Below are positions 25,889-34,603 of a DNA stretch of 64,000 nt, piece after piece. The stretch is taken from the NCBI RefSeq assembly GCF_900089455.2, contig NZ_LT907988.1:3410001-3474000 (forward strand), written 5' to 3'. The notes under the pieces are model-generated. The model saw only the letters and a program-made list of their open reading frames with translations. It was not told where the DNA came from and made no database searches. Position 1 is the first letter of the stretch, and each line of letters begins with the position of its first letter. The translations under genes were made by a program, and so were the position numbers. This DNA comes from Orrella dioscoreae (GTDB taxonomy: Bacteria > Pseudomonadota > Gammaproteobacteria > Burkholderiales > Burkholderiaceae_B).

Positions 25889-26374
25889 TCAGGCCTTGTC
25901 GGCGGCTTCTTCAGCAAGCTCGGCGACGGGCTGGCCTTCAGCGCCTTGGGCGGCTTGCGCAGCGTACTGCCGCAGGAACAGCACGAACTCCTGCAGCAGG
26001 CGATCCCACAGCTCGGTCGTGGCGCGCACGTGGTTCTCGCTGACGCCGCCAGCCAGGATCACGTCCTTTTCCAGCACCAGGAACGCGCCCTGGTGGGTCA
26101 GGCGGGCAAAGCGCTTGCCGATGTTCCAGCTGTCGGCCAGGCCGGCGGGCAGTTCGCCCTGCACGCGTAGCGCGCAGCTCAGGGTGTAGTCGACGAAGTC
26201 GCCTGCCTGGGCGGCAGGGTTGCCGAAACGGACAGCGAAGCCAATGCCCTGGGTGGCGCTCAGCAGTTGCACCAGGCCGTTCTGTTCGGACAGGGTGACG
26301 CGGTAACCCATTTCCTGCAGGATCTCTTGCAGGCGCGCAGCGTTGAGGGATTGGATCAGCGTGGATTCAGTCAT
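25889..26374 (-). CDS. YbjN-domain protein
   Basis: 161 residues from the ATG at 26374. The YbjN fold is recognisable in LIQSLNAARLQEILQEMGYR, then FAVRFGNPA and WNIGKRFARLTHQGAFLVLEKDVIL. YbjN proteins resemble type III secretion chaperones in fold and affect motility and stress traits in E. coli, with no defined biochemistry. No signal peptide is visible, so it is probably cytoplasmic. It lies between a coiled-coil exported protein and the PpiC lipoprotein on the same strand. A client-binding chaperone role is a guess from the fold and setting. The last 25 residues are an acidic Ala-rich tail. Confidence 0.82.
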   Translation of the reverse strand: MTESTLIQSLNAARLQEILQEMGYRVTLSEQNGLVQLLSATQGIGFAVRFGNPAAQAGDFVDYTLSCALRVQGELPAGLADSWNIGKRFARLTHQGAFLVLEKDVILAGGVSENHVRATTELWDRLLQEFVLFLRQYAAQAAQGAEGQPVAELAEEAADKA

Positions 26375-26434
26375 TTCACAATTCCATAATAAAAAGGGTG
26401 GGCAAGGCACTCGCCCTGCCCCTGCCTGCCATCG

Positions 26435-27172
26435 TTACTGCGCAGACTTTGCTTCGGGCTGCGGCACCATCCTGGGATCGTACTTGCCGTCATATAGCTT
26501 GTCACCATAGCCCTGCGCTTTCTCGTCGAAGGCCACGCGGGCCTTCTGCGAGAACGGCTGGCGCATGGCCAGCATGTCGCCGGTGCTGAACGATTCGTAG
26601 GCCGCCAGGATTTCCTTGCCCGCGGCATACAGTTCGTCGTTCTTGATTTCGCAGGTCTTCAACTGCGCATCGCGCTGCTGCAGGTTCGCGCTCAGCGTGG
26701 CGCGTTCGGCCTCCTTGGCACGAGCCAGCGTCAGCAGCTCGTCGTAGGCATCCTTGAACTTGCCCAGCTGCGTGTTGGCCGCGGCGATCTGCGAATTCGC
26801 GCTGGCGCGCATCGCATCCTGCTGGCCGGCCAACTGCTCGGCGGCGCCCTGGGCCTTGCCCAGTTGCGCACGCAGTTGCTCGATTTCCTTCTGGGCCGCG
26901 TCACGCTGCGTTTCGGCGGCGACCTTGGCCGCATTCACCTGAGCCTGCTGGCTTTGCAGCTGCTGCAGCTGCTGGGTGGCGCTGCGCAGTTGCGTGCGCA
27001 GGCGCTCTTCCATGCTTTGCGCGTGCGCGGGCTGGACGGACAGGATGACAGCCATGGCGGCGGTGGTGGCCTTCAGCGCCCACGCCACCTGCCGCAACGC
27101 GGGCGTGGCGCGCTTCAGCGCCGGGGCTTGCGCCCCGGACACCGGATTGGAGTGTCGCGTCGTCATGATCAT
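26435..27172 (-). CDS. Exported coiled-coil protein
   Basis: 245 residues. A membrane-directing segment ALKATTAAMAVILSVQPAHA ends in a likely signal peptidase site before QSMEERL. Residues about 55-165 form a long heptad-repeat coiled coil (QQLQQLQSQQAQVNAAK, then EIEQLRAQLGKAQ). The C-terminal 60 residues are globular and acidic (GDMLAMRQPFSQKARVAFDE, then DPRMVPQPEAK). The ATG overlaps the porin stop codon as TGATG. Similar TolC-adaptor-like or DUF3450-like coiled-coil proteins accompany ExbBD-TonB-porin clusters in other proteobacteria. It could link the porin or FhaC-like barrel with the TonB complex across the periplasm. Confidence 0.82.
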   Translation of the reverse strand: MIMTTRHSNPVSGAQAPALKRATPALRQVAWALKATTAAMAVILSVQPAHAQSMEERLRTQLRSATQQLQQLQSQQAQVNAAKVAAETQRDAAQKEIEQLRAQLGKAQGAAEQLAGQQDAMRASANSQIAAANTQLGKFKDAYDELLTLARAKEAERATLSANLQQRDAQLKTCEIKNDELYAAGKEILAAYESFSTGDMLAMRQPFSQKARVAFDEKAQGYGDKLYDGKYDPRMVPQPEAKSAQ

Positions 27173-28908
27173 CAGAACCGTGCGTTGAGTTCGAGCTGCA
27201 GGATGTCGATCGCCAGCGGTGCGCCGTAGATCTCCTTCGAGCTGGTCCAGCGCAGCTGGGCGAAGACGTTCTTGTCGACCGCGTAGCCCGCACCGACGTA
27301 GTAACCCTGTGCGTTGGTGCCGCCAAGATGGAACGTCGAATCGTTGTAGGCATCGGGCATGGCATCCGGCTGGATGTACTTGTAGCCAACGAAGGCCATC
27401 CAGTCACCCTTGCTTTGCAGGCCGAAGCCATTGCCCAGCGTGGCCTGCAGCATCCAGGCGTTGGGGCCGCTCTTCACGCCGATCGCGCTGTCGTCGCTGG
27501 CGAATTCCTGGTTCGTGGCCAGGTTGTTCGCGCCACCGGCACGGCGGATGATCTTGCTGTCCTTGTAGGCCAGGTTGCGCACGTAGTTACCCGCAAGGCG
27601 CAGGCCCATGCCGTCGAACACGCGCGTATCCCAGCGCATGTTCACGTCCAGCAGGTTGAACCTGGAGGCCAGGCCGACGTACTGCCACTGGTTCCAGTCG
27701 TCCGGGTTGGCCGAGGTGTAGACGATGTCACGCAGCAGGAACAGCGTGTTGCCCTTCTGCATGAACGACGGGCGCGACCAGTCGGTGTCGCAGACGTCGG
27801 CGCTGGACAGCACCGAGCACTGCGACGAGCGCTTGCCCGAGATGTTCTCGAACTGGTAGTAGGCCAGGCTGCCGCGCAGCGAGTTGTCGCTGTTGATCTT
27901 CCAGTCCGCGCCGACCTGGGCGCCGAGCAGCCATTTGTTCTCGCTCTTGCCTTCATAGCTCCAGGCGCTGCTGGCATTGTTCCCGTAGTCGAGCACGAAG
28001 GCGCCGATCGTGCCGAACAGCGTGACCGGACGGCCCGACAGCGGCTTCTTGAACGCAGCGGAGATCCCGTCGAAGTTCAGGTCGCCGGAGTACAGCAGGT
28101 CGGTGGACGCGAAGGGGTTGCCCGCGCGGCCCGCCGTGGCGGTCATCCAGTCGGTGGCGCGATACGTCAGGTAGGCCTGGTCCAGCCACAGATTCTTCTT
28201 GCCCATGCTGTTGCCGAGCGTATCGGACGTCGACACGGGATTGTCGTCGCTGCCGGTGGCCAGGCGCACGCCCGCCGTCCAGGCGTCCGACAGCTGGGCC
28301 TTCACGCCCAGGCGGGCGCGGATGCGCCACAGGTTGCGGCGGTCTTCACGCGTGTTCGTGAAGCGGCGGTCCTCGAAGTAGTTCTGGTTGCCGGCCACGA
28401 TCAGCATAGGGCCGTTGTCGTTCCAGCGGTTGAAGTTCAGCGCGCCGGGAACGTTGTTGTCGTCAAAGAAGCGCGACTCGTTGCGCACGCGCACATCGCC
28501 CTCGATGGTGATGCGCGAGACCCAGTCCGGGAAGGTGTTGGGCTGCGCCCAGTTCTCGGCCTTGGCCTGGGCCATGACGTCGTTCTTGACCTCGTCGCGG
28601 ATTTCCGCCCGCACGGTCTCGGGGATGTAGGGCACGCGCACGTCGCCGGGCTGGGCGATGGCGGCGCCGGCACCGCCAGCGGCAGCCGCGGGGGCAGCCG
28701 AGCTGCGGGCACGGACGGCATCGGCCTCGGCCTGCTTGAGCAGCGCGTCGGCCTGGTCCTGCTTGATCACGCCTTGCTGAACCAGCAGGCGGATCAGGTT
28801 GATGGTGGCGTTGTCCGACGGAGCCGGCGACTGCGCGGCAGCCTGGCCCGTCGAGAGCGCCATGACGACGGCTACCGCGGCAGCCACTCGGGTCGGTTGA
28901 AATTGCAT
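27172..28908 (-). CDS. Putative outer-membrane porin with N-terminal coiled-coil segment
   Basis: 578 residues. The signal peptide ends TGQAAAQ. Residues about 35-125 are helical (INLIRLLVQQGVIKQDQADA, then ETVRAEIRDEVKNDVMAQAK). The rest is a beta barrel with alternating aromatic strands, starting WVSRITIEGDVRVRNE and ending LELNARF with the C-terminal phenylalanine that BamA recognises. It fits the putative porin family often found beside ExbB/ExbD/TonB genes. It follows tonB by 42 bases and overlaps the coiled-coil gene. Substrate unknown; phosphate-limited or polymer uptake is possible but unsupported by the sequence alone. Confidence 0.87.
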   Translation of the reverse strand: MQFQPTRVAAAVAVVMALSTGQAAAQSPAPSDNATINLIRLLVQQGVIKQDQADALLKQAEADAVRARSSAAPAAAAGGAGAAIAQPGDVRVPYIPETVRAEIRDEVKNDVMAQAKAENWAQPNTFPDWVSRITIEGDVRVRNESRFFDDNNVPGALNFNRWNDNGPMLIVAGNQNYFEDRRFTNTREDRRNLWRIRARLGVKAQLSDAWTAGVRLATGSDDNPVSTSDTLGNSMGKKNLWLDQAYLTYRATDWMTATAGRAGNPFASTDLLYSGDLNFDGISAAFKKPLSGRPVTLFGTIGAFVLDYGNNASSAWSYEGKSENKWLLGAQVGADWKINSDNSLRGSLAYYQFENISGKRSSQCSVLSSADVCDTDWSRPSFMQKGNTLFLLRDIVYTSANPDDWNQWQYVGLASRFNLLDVNMRWDTRVFDGMGLRLAGNYVRNLAYKDSKIIRRAGGANNLATNQEFASDDSAIGVKSGPNAWMLQATLGNGFGLQSKGDWMAFVGYKYIQPDAMPDAYNDSTFHLGGTNAQGYYVGAGYAVDKNVFAQLRWTSSKEIYGAPLAIDILQLELNARF

Positions 28909-28950
28909 GACAGGAACTCCGGTAAGGATGTCGGTTACGGCGATCAGGTG

Positions 28951-29712
28951 TCAGGAGGGCCGGCGACCACTGAGGGAAGCACGGACCGGCATGGCCAGGG
29001 ACGCGGGCGGACGCTCATCGACGGCAGGGTGTGCACGCAAGGCAGCGACCACCTTGGCGTCGACCTCGGCGTTGCCGCTGGAACGATCCAGCTCGACGCG
29101 CGAAATCTGTCCGGATGCCGTCAGCCAGATCCGCACTTGCACGCGGAAAGCCAGGTTCCTGGTTTCATCGTTTTCGCGCAGGATCTTGCCAAGCGCATAC
29201 GACATGTACTGGCTGTACGTGGCGTTGCCGCCTCGGCCTCCACCAGAACCCGCCATGCCGCCGCCACTGCCCGCACCGATATTGAAGGCGTCGCTGCCGG
29301 CCTGGGCCTCGCCGTCGATCTGCATCGGATTGGCGAGGTCATCGGCCGGGGAAGGCGGCGCCTCGTCGGCGGGCTTGGGCTCTTCGACGGGCGTGGGCTC
29401 GGGTTCGGGCTCGACGACCTTCTCTTCCTTGGGCTCCTCCGGCTCGGGCGGCTTTTCAGGCTCGGGCGGCGGCGGCGGGGGCGGCGGCAGCGGGATGATG
29501 GCCTGGAGCTTGGGCGCTTCGCGCTTGATGCCAGCCATATCGTTGGCCCACTGCCAGATGAAGTAGCCCCCCACGGCGAGCAGCACCACGCCCACCGCCG
29601 GCGCGATGAAGCGCTTGGGCGACGGCTTGGCGGGCTGCTCGTCAAGCAGGTCGGACAGCGGCGAACGCGACGGATCGTGCTTGTTGGGCGGTTCGGGAAT
29701 ATTCGACGACAT
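28951..29712 (-). CDS. TonB energy transducer
   Basis: 253 residues. Transmembrane helix at about 35-52 (FIAPAVGVVLLAVGGYFIW), then a periplasm-spanning Pro/Glu/Lys-rich region including eight consecutive prolines and EPEKPPEPEEPKEEK, a Gly-rich hinge, and a TonB C-terminal domain (RIWLTASGQISRVELDRSSG, then ALRAHPAVDERPPASLAMPV). The helix lacks the usual S-x3-H motif but keeps a polar trailing residue. It should carry energy from the ExbB-ExbD motor to an outer-membrane partner, here probably the FhaC-like protein or the porin. Part of the cluster at 24764-33698. Confidence 0.9.
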   Translation of the reverse strand: MSSNIPEPPNKHDPSRSPLSDLLDEQPAKPSPKRFIAPAVGVVLLAVGGYFIWQWANDMAGIKREAPKLQAIIPLPPPPPPPPEPEKPPEPEEPKEEKVVEPEPEPTPVEEPKPADEAPPSPADDLANPMQIDGEAQAGSDAFNIGAGSGGGMAGSGGGRGGNATYSQYMSYALGKILRENDETRNLAFRVQVRIWLTASGQISRVELDRSSGNAEVDAKVVAALRAHPAVDERPPASLAMPVRASLSGRRPS

Positions 29713-29734
29713 AGCGGGTTCGATCCAGGCCTAC

Positions 29735-30148
29735 TCAGTTCGCCTTGCCAGTCACGAGACCGACTTGCGACAGTTCCAGGCGGCGCATCAAGTCCAGCAC
29801 CTCGACGACTTTCTGGTACTGCACGATGGCGTCGCCACGCACGATGACCGGGAAGTCGGGGTTGAGCGCTTTCTCGGTGCGCAGGCGGTCTTCCAGTTCG
29901 GGCAGCGTCACCGGATAGGCATCCAGGAACACCTGTCCGGCCTCGTTGATGGAGATCGCCTTGGTCTTGGGCTGCGACAAAGACACGCTGGAACTGGCCT
30001 TGGGCAGGTTCACCTGGATGCCGGAGATCTGTGCCGTCGCCGTCAGGATGAACATGACCAGCACCACCATCAGCACGTCAACCAGCGGGGTGACGTTGAT
30101 GCCATCGACGGTGGCGTCGTCGTCATCCATGTTCGATACGGATGCCAT
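29735..30148 (-). CDS. exbD: ExbD/TolR-family biopolymer transport protein
   Basis: 137 residues. A single N-terminal transmembrane helix contains the proton-carrying aspartate, Asp24 in INVTPLVDVLMVVLV, and a small periplasmic domain follows. It forms the proton-driven motor with the ExbB-like protein encoded 11 bases upstream, energising TonB encoded 22 bases downstream. Spacing indicates a single transcript. Confidence 0.95.
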   Translation of the reverse strand: MASVSNMDDDDATVDGINVTPLVDVLMVVLVMFILTATAQISGIQVNLPKASSSVSLSQPKTKAISINEAGQVFLDAYPVTLPELEDRLRTEKALNPDFPVIVRGDAIVQYQKVVEVLDLMRRLELSQVGLVTGKAN

Positions 30149-30159
30149 GGATGCGCTCC

Positions 30160-32040
30160 TTAAGCCTGGCCAGCGACCGCGCGGGCGGTGTCGGCCTTGT
30201 GCACGGTTTCCTGGTAGTCGGTCTCGCCATGGGCTTCAGCCAGGCGGGCAACGAACTCGTCCACGAACACGCGCATGTCGGCGTTGATTTCCTTGTTGCG
30301 GCCAACCAGGCGGTTGTAGCCAAACAGGGCGGGGATGGCGACGAACAGGCCAGCGGCGGTGGCCAGCAGCGCCGCGGCCATGCCGGGCGCGATGGCGTTG
30401 ATGTTCACGTCACCGGCCATGGCGGTGGCCAGGAACACCACCATGATGCCCAGCACCGTACCCAGCAGACCGATATAGGGGCCGCCGGCAATGGCGTTCG
30501 ACAGCGAACCCAGACGCGCGCCCAGCTTCTGTTGTTCCTTGGTGCGCACGGCATCCATGGAGACGCGGATGGCTTCGATGGTGGCCGAGGAGATGATGCG
30601 CGTATCGGCGCCTTGCTCACGACGGACACGCAGTTCGTTGACGGCCACTTCGTACAGGCGCCAGAGCGAGGAATCCTTCAGCTGGCCAGCGGCGCGCGGA
30701 TCGTCAGCCAGCATTTCCAGGCGCTTGCCCACCTTCGAAAAGGCCAGGCGGAAGGCGTCGTTGCTCTTTTCCAGGCGGCCGGCGTTGCGGCTCTTGGAGA
30801 TCATGATGTGCCAGGACTGGATCATCATGATGGCCAGCACCGCCAGCACGATCCAGGCATCGAAGGGCACGGCGGCCAGCAGGAAGCCCAGCGCGCCGAA
30901 ACCGAAGCCCGAGGCCTCTTCGTCGGCGCCGTAGGCGATCAGGCGCGATTCGGCGCCCTGGGCGGTGGCGTCGGCCAGGATCAGCGCGGCGGGGCGGGCG
31001 ATCTTGGACAGGCGGATTTCGTCGATGGCGCCAATGAACGGCGCGTAGGTCACGACCGCTGCGGCAGGCGCGGCGGCGGCGTCGGCCGGGGCTGCGGCGG
31101 CATCGGCAGCCGGGGCGGCCGGCGCCGCCTGGCCGGGAACGTCGCCACCGATGGCGGCGACGGTGTTCAGCGGCGGCAGCGCGGCAGCCAGCGTGGCGGC
31201 GGAACGGCCATTCACGTAGAGGACGATTTGCGACCCGTCGGCCGTCACGGCCAGGTGTTGCCAGGCGGCGGGCGACAGGGGCTGGCCCGGCGCCGAACGC
31301 TGGCCGTTGACCTCGACGAAGGGCACGCCGTTGGACAGGCCGATCAGCAGCGCGTTGCCGGTGTCGCGACGGGCGTACACCAATTGATCGCCGGCGGGCT
31401 GGTCGGCGCGGACCCAGGCGCTGAACGTGAAGGCGCTGGCGGCGGGCAGGTTCAACGAGGGGCTGGCGGGCAGCATCAGCGGCGCGCCACCGGCGAACTG
31501 GGCGGCACGGCCGACCACGCCATCGACCACGCCGGCGAGCGGGGTCTGGGCATGGTTGCTGTAGCCGGTGCTGTCACGGGGCGGCGCATCAGCGGCGCCG
31601 TTGAAGTGATAGACCAGCGTGTAGTTCGGATCGAAGGTGACCTGGCCATTGGCGGTGCTCGGCGCTTTTTCGTTGCCGTAGTACATCCAGATGTCCTGGC
31701 GTTGGCCGCCGCTGACGGCGGGCACGTCGACCCAGATCACGGCCATGCCCAGCAGGGGGTCGAAGCTTTCGATCTGGTGGTTCAGGACCGTCTTGTCGTC
31801 GGACGAGACGAAGCGCACGTCCGACCCGTTCTCGGCCACGCCGTCGAACACGAAGTTGCCGGTGTGCAGGCGCACCAGCAGCGGCACACGGCCGATGTCG
31901 TCATTGATGGCCGCGCCGGCGGGCGTGGTGTCGATGGAGATTTGCTTGCGGAACTTCCAGTCGGCTTGCCACCAGGCATTGGCGACTGCCGGCAGGGCGC
32001 TGACCATGACGGTCAGCAGTAGCATGAAAAGGCGTTGCAT
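30160..32040 (-). CDS. DUF2341-LamG-ExbB/TolQ fusion protein
   Basis: 626 residues from the ATG at 32040. Signal peptide (LLLTVMVSALPAVANA), then a DUF2341 domain (WQADWKFRKQISIDTTPAGA, through FVSSDDKTVLNHQIE). Next is a LamG/concanavalin A-like domain (LVYHFNGAADAPP, FTFSAWVRADQPAGD, WQHLAVTADGSQIVLYVNGR) and a long Ala/Pro linker. The C-terminal 240 residues are an ExbB/TolQ/MotA proton channel with its typical helices (GPYIGLLGTVLGIMVVF and IAPGMAAALLATAAGLFVAIPA). The first half is thus periplasmic, and a proton channel is tethered to a putative carbohydrate- or polymer-binding domain. Such fusions are known from annotation, but their function is not established. Confidence 0.88.
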   Translation of the reverse strand: MQRLFMLLLTVMVSALPAVANAWWQADWKFRKQISIDTTPAGAAINDDIGRVPLLVRLHTGNFVFDGVAENGSDVRFVSSDDKTVLNHQIESFDPLLGMAVIWVDVPAVSGGQRQDIWMYYGNEKAPSTANGQVTFDPNYTLVYHFNGAADAPPRDSTGYSNHAQTPLAGVVDGVVGRAAQFAGGAPLMLPASPSLNLPAASAFTFSAWVRADQPAGDQLVYARRDTGNALLIGLSNGVPFVEVNGQRSAPGQPLSPAAWQHLAVTADGSQIVLYVNGRSAATLAAALPPLNTVAAIGGDVPGQAAPAAPAADAAAAPADAAAAPAAAVVTYAPFIGAIDEIRLSKIARPAALILADATAQGAESRLIAYGADEEASGFGFGALGFLLAAVPFDAWIVLAVLAIMMIQSWHIMISKSRNAGRLEKSNDAFRLAFSKVGKRLEMLADDPRAAGQLKDSSLWRLYEVAVNELRVRREQGADTRIISSATIEAIRVSMDAVRTKEQQKLGARLGSLSNAIAGGPYIGLLGTVLGIMVVFLATAMAGDVNINAIAPGMAAALLATAAGLFVAIPALFGYNRLVGRNKEINADMRVFVDEFVARLAEAHGETDYQETVHKADTARAVAGQA

Positions 32041-32078
32041 GATTGTCGTACTCCGAAAATCCGTCAATCCGTTCAGGT

Positions 32079-33698
32079 TTAGAAACTGGCGCGAAGGTTG
32101 AAATAGAGACGCGGGTCGTGGCGTTTGGTGTTGGCCCCCTCCTTGAGGGGATAGCCCCAGTCCAGGCTGCCGGTCAGCCAGTCGAGCATCTGCAGGCGAG
32201 TGCCGAAGCCGACGCTGGCGAGGTCGAAACTGCTGTCCTGCTCGGGCAGCGGGTCACGCAGGCGCAGCGTTGCCCACTCCGCGAAGGTGTAGGCACGCCA
32301 CTCATTGACCTTGGGGCCGAGCCACTGGGCGAAGGACGGGGTGCGCAACTCGATCGAGGCCATCAGGCCGTCGTCGGCGGAGCGCTCGGCGGCCAGGTAG
32401 CCGCGGATACTGCTGGCGCCGCCGGCAGAGAACTGTTCGTTGGACACCAGCGGACCCGAGGCGATCTGGAAGCCCGTGCGGCCAAACAGCTGCCAGTCAC
32501 GCGGCAGGCTGTGCAGGTGCGTGGCATCGCCCTTGAAGACCGCGAAGCTGGGGTTGGCGCGGTAACGCTTGTAGTCGAACTCGTTGCTGCCGCTGCCGAT
32601 GTCGAAGAAGCTGCGCGTGGCCGTGACGACCGAGAGGCCGACCGAGCTCTGCGCGTCCTCGGTGTAGCGGTAGCCGTTGTAGCCGAAGGTGAACGGCACG
32701 TACTTGAGCGGCACGGTGTCGCTGGTGCCACCGAACTCCAGGGCTTCGTCGAAGTCCTTGTAGTCGACGCCGAAGGAGAACGCGTTGTGCCAGGCGCCCT
32801 GGGGGGGCAGCGTGTAGGTGACCGTGGCGCCGAAGGAATGGCCCTTGCCCAGCACGTTGGTCCCGCCGATGGTGGCGACGTTGCTGTCGGACTGGTAGCC
32901 CGAGAACATCAGGCTCCAGCGCGCTGCGAGCGGCAGCGTGTACGACGCCGACCAGACCTTGGCGTTGTCGGTGTCCTGGGGCGCCGTGAAGAAGGTCAGC
33001 GAGAAGGCATGGCCGCGCTGCCACAGGTTGTCGTAGCCCAGCGTGCCGGTGGCGCGCAGGCGCTCGGTGTCGGCGCTGTAGTCGTTGTTCAGCCCGAAGC
33101 TGGCCGTCCAGGGACTCTTGTCCTCGACCTTCAGGTCGATGTCCATGGTGCCCGGGATCTTGCCTTCGCGCACCAAGGGCATGACCTGGCGGCTGGCGGT
33201 CTGGTTCAGGCCGGCGAGTTCGGTTTGCGCCTGGTTGAAGTCGGGCACCTTGCCCTCCTGCAACGCGGGAACTTCGTCACGGATGGCCAGCGGCGAATAG
33301 TGCTGGGCGCCCACCACGCGCACGCGGCCGACCTTGGTCTCGGCCACCTGCAGGATGACCACGCCGGCGTTGACCTGCTGTTCTGGCAGGTCGACGTAAA
33401 CCGACTGGTAGCCACGCTCGTGATAGGCGGCCTGCAGGGCATCGCGCGCGCCCTCGATGTCGGTCAGGCTGCGATCGGGCCCCAGGAAGGGATAGACGGC
33501 TTTTTCAATGGCGACGGCGTCCAGCACGGTGTTGCCACGAACGATGTACTCGTTGACGTTGACCCGGCGCGCATCCGCTGCCGGCGCTTCCTGGGCCGCG
33601 CCCTGCGCCAGCGCGCCACCGGGCAGGCCCAAGGCCAATACCGCCACAGCTGCCGCGCTTGCACAGGCCCGCAGGCCCGCTTTATCGAAATGCTGCAT
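32079..33698 (-). CDS. FhaC/ShlB-family outer-membrane transporter (TpsB-like)
   Basis: 539 residues from the ATG at 33698. Signal peptide ends GGALAQ. POTRA domains follow (YIVRGNTVLDAVAIEKAVYP, then YQSVYVDLPEQQVNAGVVIL and VGRVRVVGAQHYS). The 16-strand barrel of the Omp85 superfamily carries the lid-lock motif SSIRGYLAAER and ends LYFNLRASF with terminal phenylalanine. TpsB proteins secrete a partner TpsA exoprotein through the outer membrane without energy. Here no TpsA gene is present in the window, and the next genes encode a complete ExbB-ExbD-TonB motor, a very unusual context. It is the first gene of the cluster. Confidence 0.9.
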   Translation of the reverse strand: MQHFDKAGLRACASAAAVAVLALGLPGGALAQGAAQEAPAADARRVNVNEYIVRGNTVLDAVAIEKAVYPFLGPDRSLTDIEGARDALQAAYHERGYQSVYVDLPEQQVNAGVVILQVAETKVGRVRVVGAQHYSPLAIRDEVPALQEGKVPDFNQAQTELAGLNQTASRQVMPLVREGKIPGTMDIDLKVEDKSPWTASFGLNNDYSADTERLRATGTLGYDNLWQRGHAFSLTFFTAPQDTDNAKVWSASYTLPLAARWSLMFSGYQSDSNVATIGGTNVLGKGHSFGATVTYTLPPQGAWHNAFSFGVDYKDFDEALEFGGTSDTVPLKYVPFTFGYNGYRYTEDAQSSVGLSVVTATRSFFDIGSGSNEFDYKRYRANPSFAVFKGDATHLHSLPRDWQLFGRTGFQIASGPLVSNEQFSAGGASSIRGYLAAERSADDGLMASIELRTPSFAQWLGPKVNEWRAYTFAEWATLRLRDPLPEQDSSFDLASVGFGTRLQMLDWLTGSLDWGYPLKEGANTKRHDPRLYFNLRASF

Positions 33699-33788
33699 AG
33701 GGATGCACTCAGTCCTCAAGATGGGAATCCGATGCGTTGTTCGCATCTGCTTGTTACTAGACGTTTGGGGAAGCGGCCGAGTGCGCAA

Positions 33789-33806
33789 TGTCATAAAAAT
33801 TTCATG
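33789..33806. promoter_or_regulatory. Possible PhoB-like repeat upstream of the FhaC-type cluster
   Basis: TGTCATAAAAATTTCATG has TGTCA and TTTCA eleven bases apart. It reads on the plus strand while the operon is on the minus strand, so the orientation is not the usual one. It is 91 bases before the first gene. Low confidence. Confidence 0.25.
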
Positions 33807-34203
33807 AAACAGCGTCGGGCGGCATTGGAAAGCGAGACGGCCGTCCCCGGAAAGGGGACGGCCACCGTCGCATGCGCGGAGGGAATCAGGCTATCGGGCG
33901 CGCATGACAAAGCCGGGTCCGGGCATCACTCCTGCAGCAGGCGTTGCCGCTGCGCCGCATCGAGCTGGCCCGCGGAAGTGCTCGGCCAGCGCAGGCAGGA
34001 ATAGGTCCAGCGAGCCTGCGCGCGTCACGGCGCGGAAGGCAAGTGCCACAGAAAAGGCGGTGACGGCAAGGCAGTGCAGGCTGGAGTAGCCACCCACTCT
34101 TGGCAGACACATGCCGGCCAAGCAATTGACATATAACGGTCGCGAAATAAGCGCAAAGCGCCCGCTACACTGGCCTCGTCCCGCAACATCCCAGGAGGCG
34201 TCG
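33807..34203. other. Intergenic stretch without a recognised gene
   Basis: Contains a perfect 10-bp hairpin GGCCGTCCCC / GGGGACGGCC at 33839-33863 without a U tract. Minus-strand frames between 33890 and 34110 look partly protein-like but are interrupted, and I could not match them to a family. The promoter of the small secreted protein should lie near its end. Confidence 0.4.
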
Positions 34204-34590
34204 ATGCGCGCACGCTTATCCATTCCGCTGCTGGCCAGCCTGCTGCTGGCCGCTCCGTTCAGCCACGCCGCGGAACAGAAAAAAACCCAGCCCGTCCCGT
34301 CCTGCATCGGCGCGGAGGTCAACGGCTATCGCTCGATGTCCTATGACTGCCTGGGACAACAGATGTCCCCCGACACGCCCCCCAACCGCCCCAATCCCGC
34401 TTTGTCCTCGCAGGACGTGACGCGCCGGCCGCCCAATCAGGCAGGCTTGGTCACGCCGGCCACCACGGCCAACCGCATGGGCGGCAACTTCGGCAACTCG
34501 GCGTTTCCGCAGCGCCCGCCCGCCATGCAGGGCGGCATGCCTGCGGGTGTGCGCACGCCGCCGCCGGTGCCCACGGCCCCCGCGCGCTGA
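34204..34590 (+). CDS. Small secreted protein, Pro-rich, function unknown
   Basis: 128 residues. The ATG at 34204 follows a perfect AGGAGG. The signal peptide MRARLSIPLLASLLLAAP ends FSHA before AEQKK. Two cysteines (CIGAEVNGYRSMSYDC) probably form a disulfide, followed by LGQQMSPDTPP and a disordered Pro/Asn-rich tail. The NGYRSMSYDCLGQQMSP stretch looks like a conserved core of short exported proteins in related genomes, but I know no function. It stands alone. Confidence 0.8.
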   Translation: MRARLSIPLLASLLLAAPFSHAAEQKKTQPVPSCIGAEVNGYRSMSYDCLGQQMSPDTPPNRPNPALSSQDVTRRPPNQAGLVTPATTANRMGGNFGNSAFPQRPPAMQGGMPAGVRTPPPVPTAPAR

Positions 34591-34603
34591 CGCACGCGCC
34601 CGC

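Noticed and set aside
27328-29847. An 839-codon plus-strand frame opposite the porin and tonB genes
   Set aside because: Antisense shadow; composition follows the codon structure of the real genes on the minus strand.
33886-34125. Minus-strand frames that look partly protein-like
   Set aside because: Recognisable-looking segments fall in different frames, separated by stops, with no family match; too weak to call even as a pseudogene.
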